Below are positions 61,901-64,000 of a stretch of DNA of 64,000 nt, piece after piece. The notes under the pieces were generated by a model that had not been told where the DNA came from, ran no database searches, and saw only the letters and a list, made by a program, of their open reading frames with translations. The first letter of the stretch is position 1; the number at the start of each line of letters is the position of its first letter. The stretch lies in assembly GCF_020921035.1 (NCBI RefSeq), contig NC_063152.1, positions 27,899,903 to 27,963,902 on the forward strand, read 5' to 3'. The DNA is from Rhodamnia argentea (Eukaryota; Streptophyta; Magnoliopsida; Myrtales; Myrtaceae). The position numbers were made by a program, and so were the translations under genes.

Positions 61901-62658
61901 GTCCCCGTGTTACTTGCAGCCACAGGGCTTCAAAAGTAAGGACTCCTCTTTGATGCTCCCTAAGTTAGTTCTCAGCAAACTAGACAGCCGCAATGTAAAT
62001 TTGCCTATTTCCCCATTTTCTTCAGCAAACAAAGAGAATGTATCTATTACTTCCCCCAATGTAGAACTGTCCTCTACAGAAGAATGCTGGAAAAAAATCT
62101 CCTTTTGACTGTCCGGTACAAGAGATGCTTGCGCGTGCGCAATCTGAACCTTAGAGAGATACATATAGGCACCTCTTCACAAACCCAGACAACCATGGCT
62201 TTCGAACACAATTTATGCAGCTGAATTCAATTTCACCATGAATTAGCAGACAAAAACTAAAGCGAGGACGAAGAAGTTCACTTTCTCTACATGCAGTCGA
62301 TGAACGGAATTTATCCAAAACAGAACGATAGGGTTTCACTCTCAACCTCACAAATGATGCGTTCTCCACTTTCGCCGAGCTCCTTCATCACTCCCCTCAC
62401 CGGTGCCTCTGCGGCGACGACGTTAACCTCTCCTGGGACATTCGGTTCGCCTTCCTCGCCCCCGTCCTTGTCCGCAGTGTCGGAGAGGAGAAACGACTCC
62501 AGGACGCTTCTTACTAGCTTCTTGCTGTCGATGTCGGAGAGATCGAAGCCTAGCTTCTCGGAGGCCTCATTCCGGAGCTTGAACTCGGTCATGGCTTCCA
62601 TGTCAGCGTTCCGCAGTATCGCTATGACTGTTTCTTCGATCTTCTTTGTCGTCTCCAT
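58935..62658 (-). CDS. KELP (DEK_C + PC4) coactivator fused to a copia Gag with zinc knuckle, 484 residues, 4 exons
   Basis: Minus-strand exons 62658-62347, 61525-61420, 60184-60094 and 59880-58935; lengths 312+106+91+946 give an unbroken 485-codon frame and all introns are GT-AG. Residues 1-60 form a DEK_C domain (TEFKLRNEASEKLGFDLSDI). Residues about 95-168 form a complete PC4/p15 ssDNA-binding domain (ERIICE, LSDRRYVTLQDYKG, MRDYYIKDGKHFP, GISLTKDQWSALSRSLPTIE), as in the plant coactivator KELP, which normally ends here. Exon 4 continues as copia Gag: RFDGKNYHHWAQQMEFFL (about 199-216), a UBN2-type core (about 250-390, with DLWERLRLVYLYEEYG, SKLPPSWKDF) and a perfect CX2CX4HX4C knuckle (CYSCGKKGHFSRNC, 435-448). 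No pol follows. I recall an Arabidopsis zinc-knuckle gene (AT4G00980) annotated with p15 and DEK_C domains, so the fusion may be conserved. Likely nuclear; activity unknown. Confidence 0.85.
58961..59002 (-). repeat. 21-bp in-frame tandem duplication in the Gag C-terminus
   Basis: Two units (58,961-58,981 and 58,982-59,002) encode the repeated motif LTLP in ENLTLPREDLTLPTQ near the protein end. Length 21 keeps the frame. Confidence 0.8.
60350..60785. repeat. Three copies of a 110-120-base repeat inside an intron
   Basis: The phrase 'ttcttggacctaaa(g/t)ataagctata' starts each copy (near 60,393, 60,512 and 60,665), and each continues to 'ccatataggcgtgagacag' and 'gttggaggagagag'. A leading phrase 'cattgactcttaatgactaggcc' precedes copies 1 and 3. 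It lies in intron 2 of the KELP-Gag gene and ends in a GA microsatellite. Confidence 0.8.
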
Positions 62659-63194
62659 GCCTCTGGATGGGCGGGAGGAGCTCCTCAATTTGAGCTCTTT
62701 GTCCCTTACCAGCCCCGTTATATATCCTGCACTTTTTTAATTTAAAAAGGATGGTTTTCTCATATTTTGTTTATTATTATGTCGGTATGTCTTCGCTATA
62801 TGTAACGGGACAGCCGGCCAAGAAACAGTTTCTACCTGGCAAGGAAATAAAAGGTTGGACCTTTAACCAATTCAAAGGCTCATAGACATTGAAAGACTTC
62901 GACCACTCGTGCAAAAGCTCTCGACAACCTTTAAGTACGACGTCCAGGTGTGTACCTTCGATAACGTTTGAAGACATGCTTTCCTATTCCCTTTTACTTG
63001 CGTACAACTTTGTTCACCGGTCACGCCCTCCACCTGTTTGTCAAAATGCTCGACTACTATGAAATATGCTTCTGCTTGCCTGGAGACTCGCATTATATAT
63101 AGTTTCGTTTAGTTCCTCTCACCGGCTTTTGCATTGTTATATTTCTCCAGCCCAGCTTCCCCGGTAGTTTTAGCTCCTGGGGAATCAAGCTAGC
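62659..63194. promoter_or_regulatory. Divergent promoter region of KELP-Gag and CNX3
   Basis: 536 bases separate the two start codons. A TATATATA box at 63,094-63,101 faces CNX3, about 94 bases before its ATG. On the other strand TATATAA at 62,719-62,725 lies about 60 bases before the KELP-Gag ATG. Both positions suit TATA boxes with short leaders. Assignments are by sequence only. Confidence 0.5.
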
Positions 63195-64000
63195 ATGTTG
63201 CTTCGTCGACTATCCACAAAGTTTGCTGTTTTGGGAAGACCCTTTTGCAGTAACACCAGAAATGATATAGCCACAACCATTGCCGAACTTAATAAGGTAA
63301 GGTAATCTATTCCAGAAAATTGAAAGAAAAATAACAGTAGGAAAAAGGTTCGGAGGCCGACAATAATCACAATGATGGAGATTTGGAGTAGATAGCATGC
63401 ATTTTCCTGCAGCTTAAAATTTAATGTGATCAGCTGCGCTCTTGATTCGTCGTGTTATTTTGTCTGGTGTGACATTTTGTTGGTTGCTAACAGATTTTGG
63501 GATACATAATTGTCAATGTCTCGTCAGGAAATGGAAGTTGTTTTCGGTGAGCCACCATCAAATGGATTCGGCGCTTCTGAAGCGAATGGTGTTGGGACAC
63601 AGGAAACCCAATCTATGTCTCAAGGATCTGAAGAACGTGCAGGCAGCTTGACGCACGTCGGCAATACAGGAGATGCTCAAATGGTTGATGTTTCTCCCAA
63701 AGTAATTACCAACCGAACTGCCACTGCCAGCTGCAAAGTCATGCTGGGGAAGACAGTGTTCAATTTGGTGTCCGCCAACCAGATGGCGAAGGGTGATGTC
63801 CTGAGCGTGGCCAAGATCGCAGGAATAAGTGGGGCGAAGCATACGAGCAGCCTCATTCCGTTGTGCCACAACATCCCGCTGACTCATGTTCGCGTTGATC
63901 TGAAGCTGAACCCTGACGACTTTAGTGTGGAAATAGAAGGGGAGGCCGCGTGTTCCGAGAGAACCGGGGTCGAAATGGAAGCGATGACGGCTGTGACCAT
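63195..64000 (+). CDS. CNX3: CNX3 (MoaC family), cyclic pyranopterin monophosphate synthase, mitochondrial, partial
   Basis: With CNX2 (MoaA type), this enzyme makes cyclic pyranopterin monophosphate from GTP, the first stage of molybdenum cofactor synthesis, in the mitochondrial matrix. Exons seen: 63195-63296 and 63528 to the window end; the gene continues to the right. The N-terminus (MLLRRLSTKFAVLGRPFCSN) is Arg/Ser-rich without acidic residues, a typical mitochondrial presequence. A variable linker leads to the MoaC domain from about residue 80: MVDVSPKVITNRTATASCKV, ANQMAKGDVLSVAKIAGISG, then the catalytic-region motif SLIPLCHNIPLTHV (LCH) and the GVEMEAMTAV motif just before the edge. 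The missing part should hold the remaining active-site residues, including the Asp and Lys of the KxxGG-type C-terminus. It is head-to-head with the KELP-Gag gene. AT1G01290 is the Arabidopsis CNX3. Confidence 0.95.

Noticed and set aside
61845..62164. Possible exon on either strand inside intron 1 of the KELP-Gag gene (frames with SSANKENVSITSPNVEL or its antisense)
   Set aside because: No family recognised and no fitting splice phase with the KELP frame. Could be a gene fragment, but the evidence is too thin.
62659..62688. Upstream extension of the KELP-Gag N-terminus (MRSSSRPSRG) in the same frame
   Set aside because: It would need a TTG start. The ATG at 62,658 begins the conserved KELP sequence.
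1..64000. CRISPR arrays, bacterial operons or prophage-type systems
   Set aside because: The window is clearly plant nuclear DNA with spliced genes; the direct repeats seen are simple tandem duplications.

Overview
The window is nuclear DNA from a flowering plant, almost certainly a core eudicot. Genes are split by GT-AG introns. Intergenic DNA is AT-rich and full of microsatellites, small foldback transposons and a decayed Ty1/copia element, and fragments of plastid DNA are inserted. The protein families are plant-specific ones (JAM-type bHLH, DREB-type ERF, KELP coactivator, plant complex I subunit). I cannot name the species.

Left part (1-31 kb). A small unknown gene lies on the minus strand near 2.6-2.8 kb. 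A decayed copia element on the minus strand (about 3.43-9.32 kb) follows, with a second insertion apparently inside one LTR. Then comes a 16-exon plus-strand gene (10,867-25,038) for a 2,535-residue Rav1/DmX-like WD40 protein, whose exons I could join in frame from start to stop. A two-exon gene (29,073-30,683) encodes a 470-residue protein with a C-terminal membrane anchor.

Middle (31-51 kb). A three-exon gene encodes a 63-residue complex I B9/NDUFA3-like subunit; its second intron carries a decayed piece of plastid ycf2. A minus-strand DUF688-like gene (35,955-36,707) follows. After about 9 kb of repeats comes an intronless DREB A-4 type ERF gene (46,170-45,622, minus), then more foldback repeats, a tandem duplication and a remnant resembling plastid trnT-GGU.

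Right part (51-64 kb). A long gene-free stretch rich in CACGTG G-boxes precedes an intronless JAM/AIB-type bHLH gene (55,581-57,419). Facing it on the minus strand is the most interesting locus: a four-exon gene (62,658-58,935) whose phases join a complete KELP module (DEK_C plus PC4) to a full-length copia Gag with a CCHC zinc knuckle, with no pol. Head-to-head with it is CNX3 (MoaC family, molybdenum cofactor synthesis), which runs off the right end.

From memory, the gene content matches two Arabidopsis segments related by ancient duplication: AT2G46540-46560 (with AT2G46510) and AT1G01240-01290. The window would then be the unsplit ancestral order. No alignment could be run; intron-exon structures come from splice consensus, frame and family similarity by eye.
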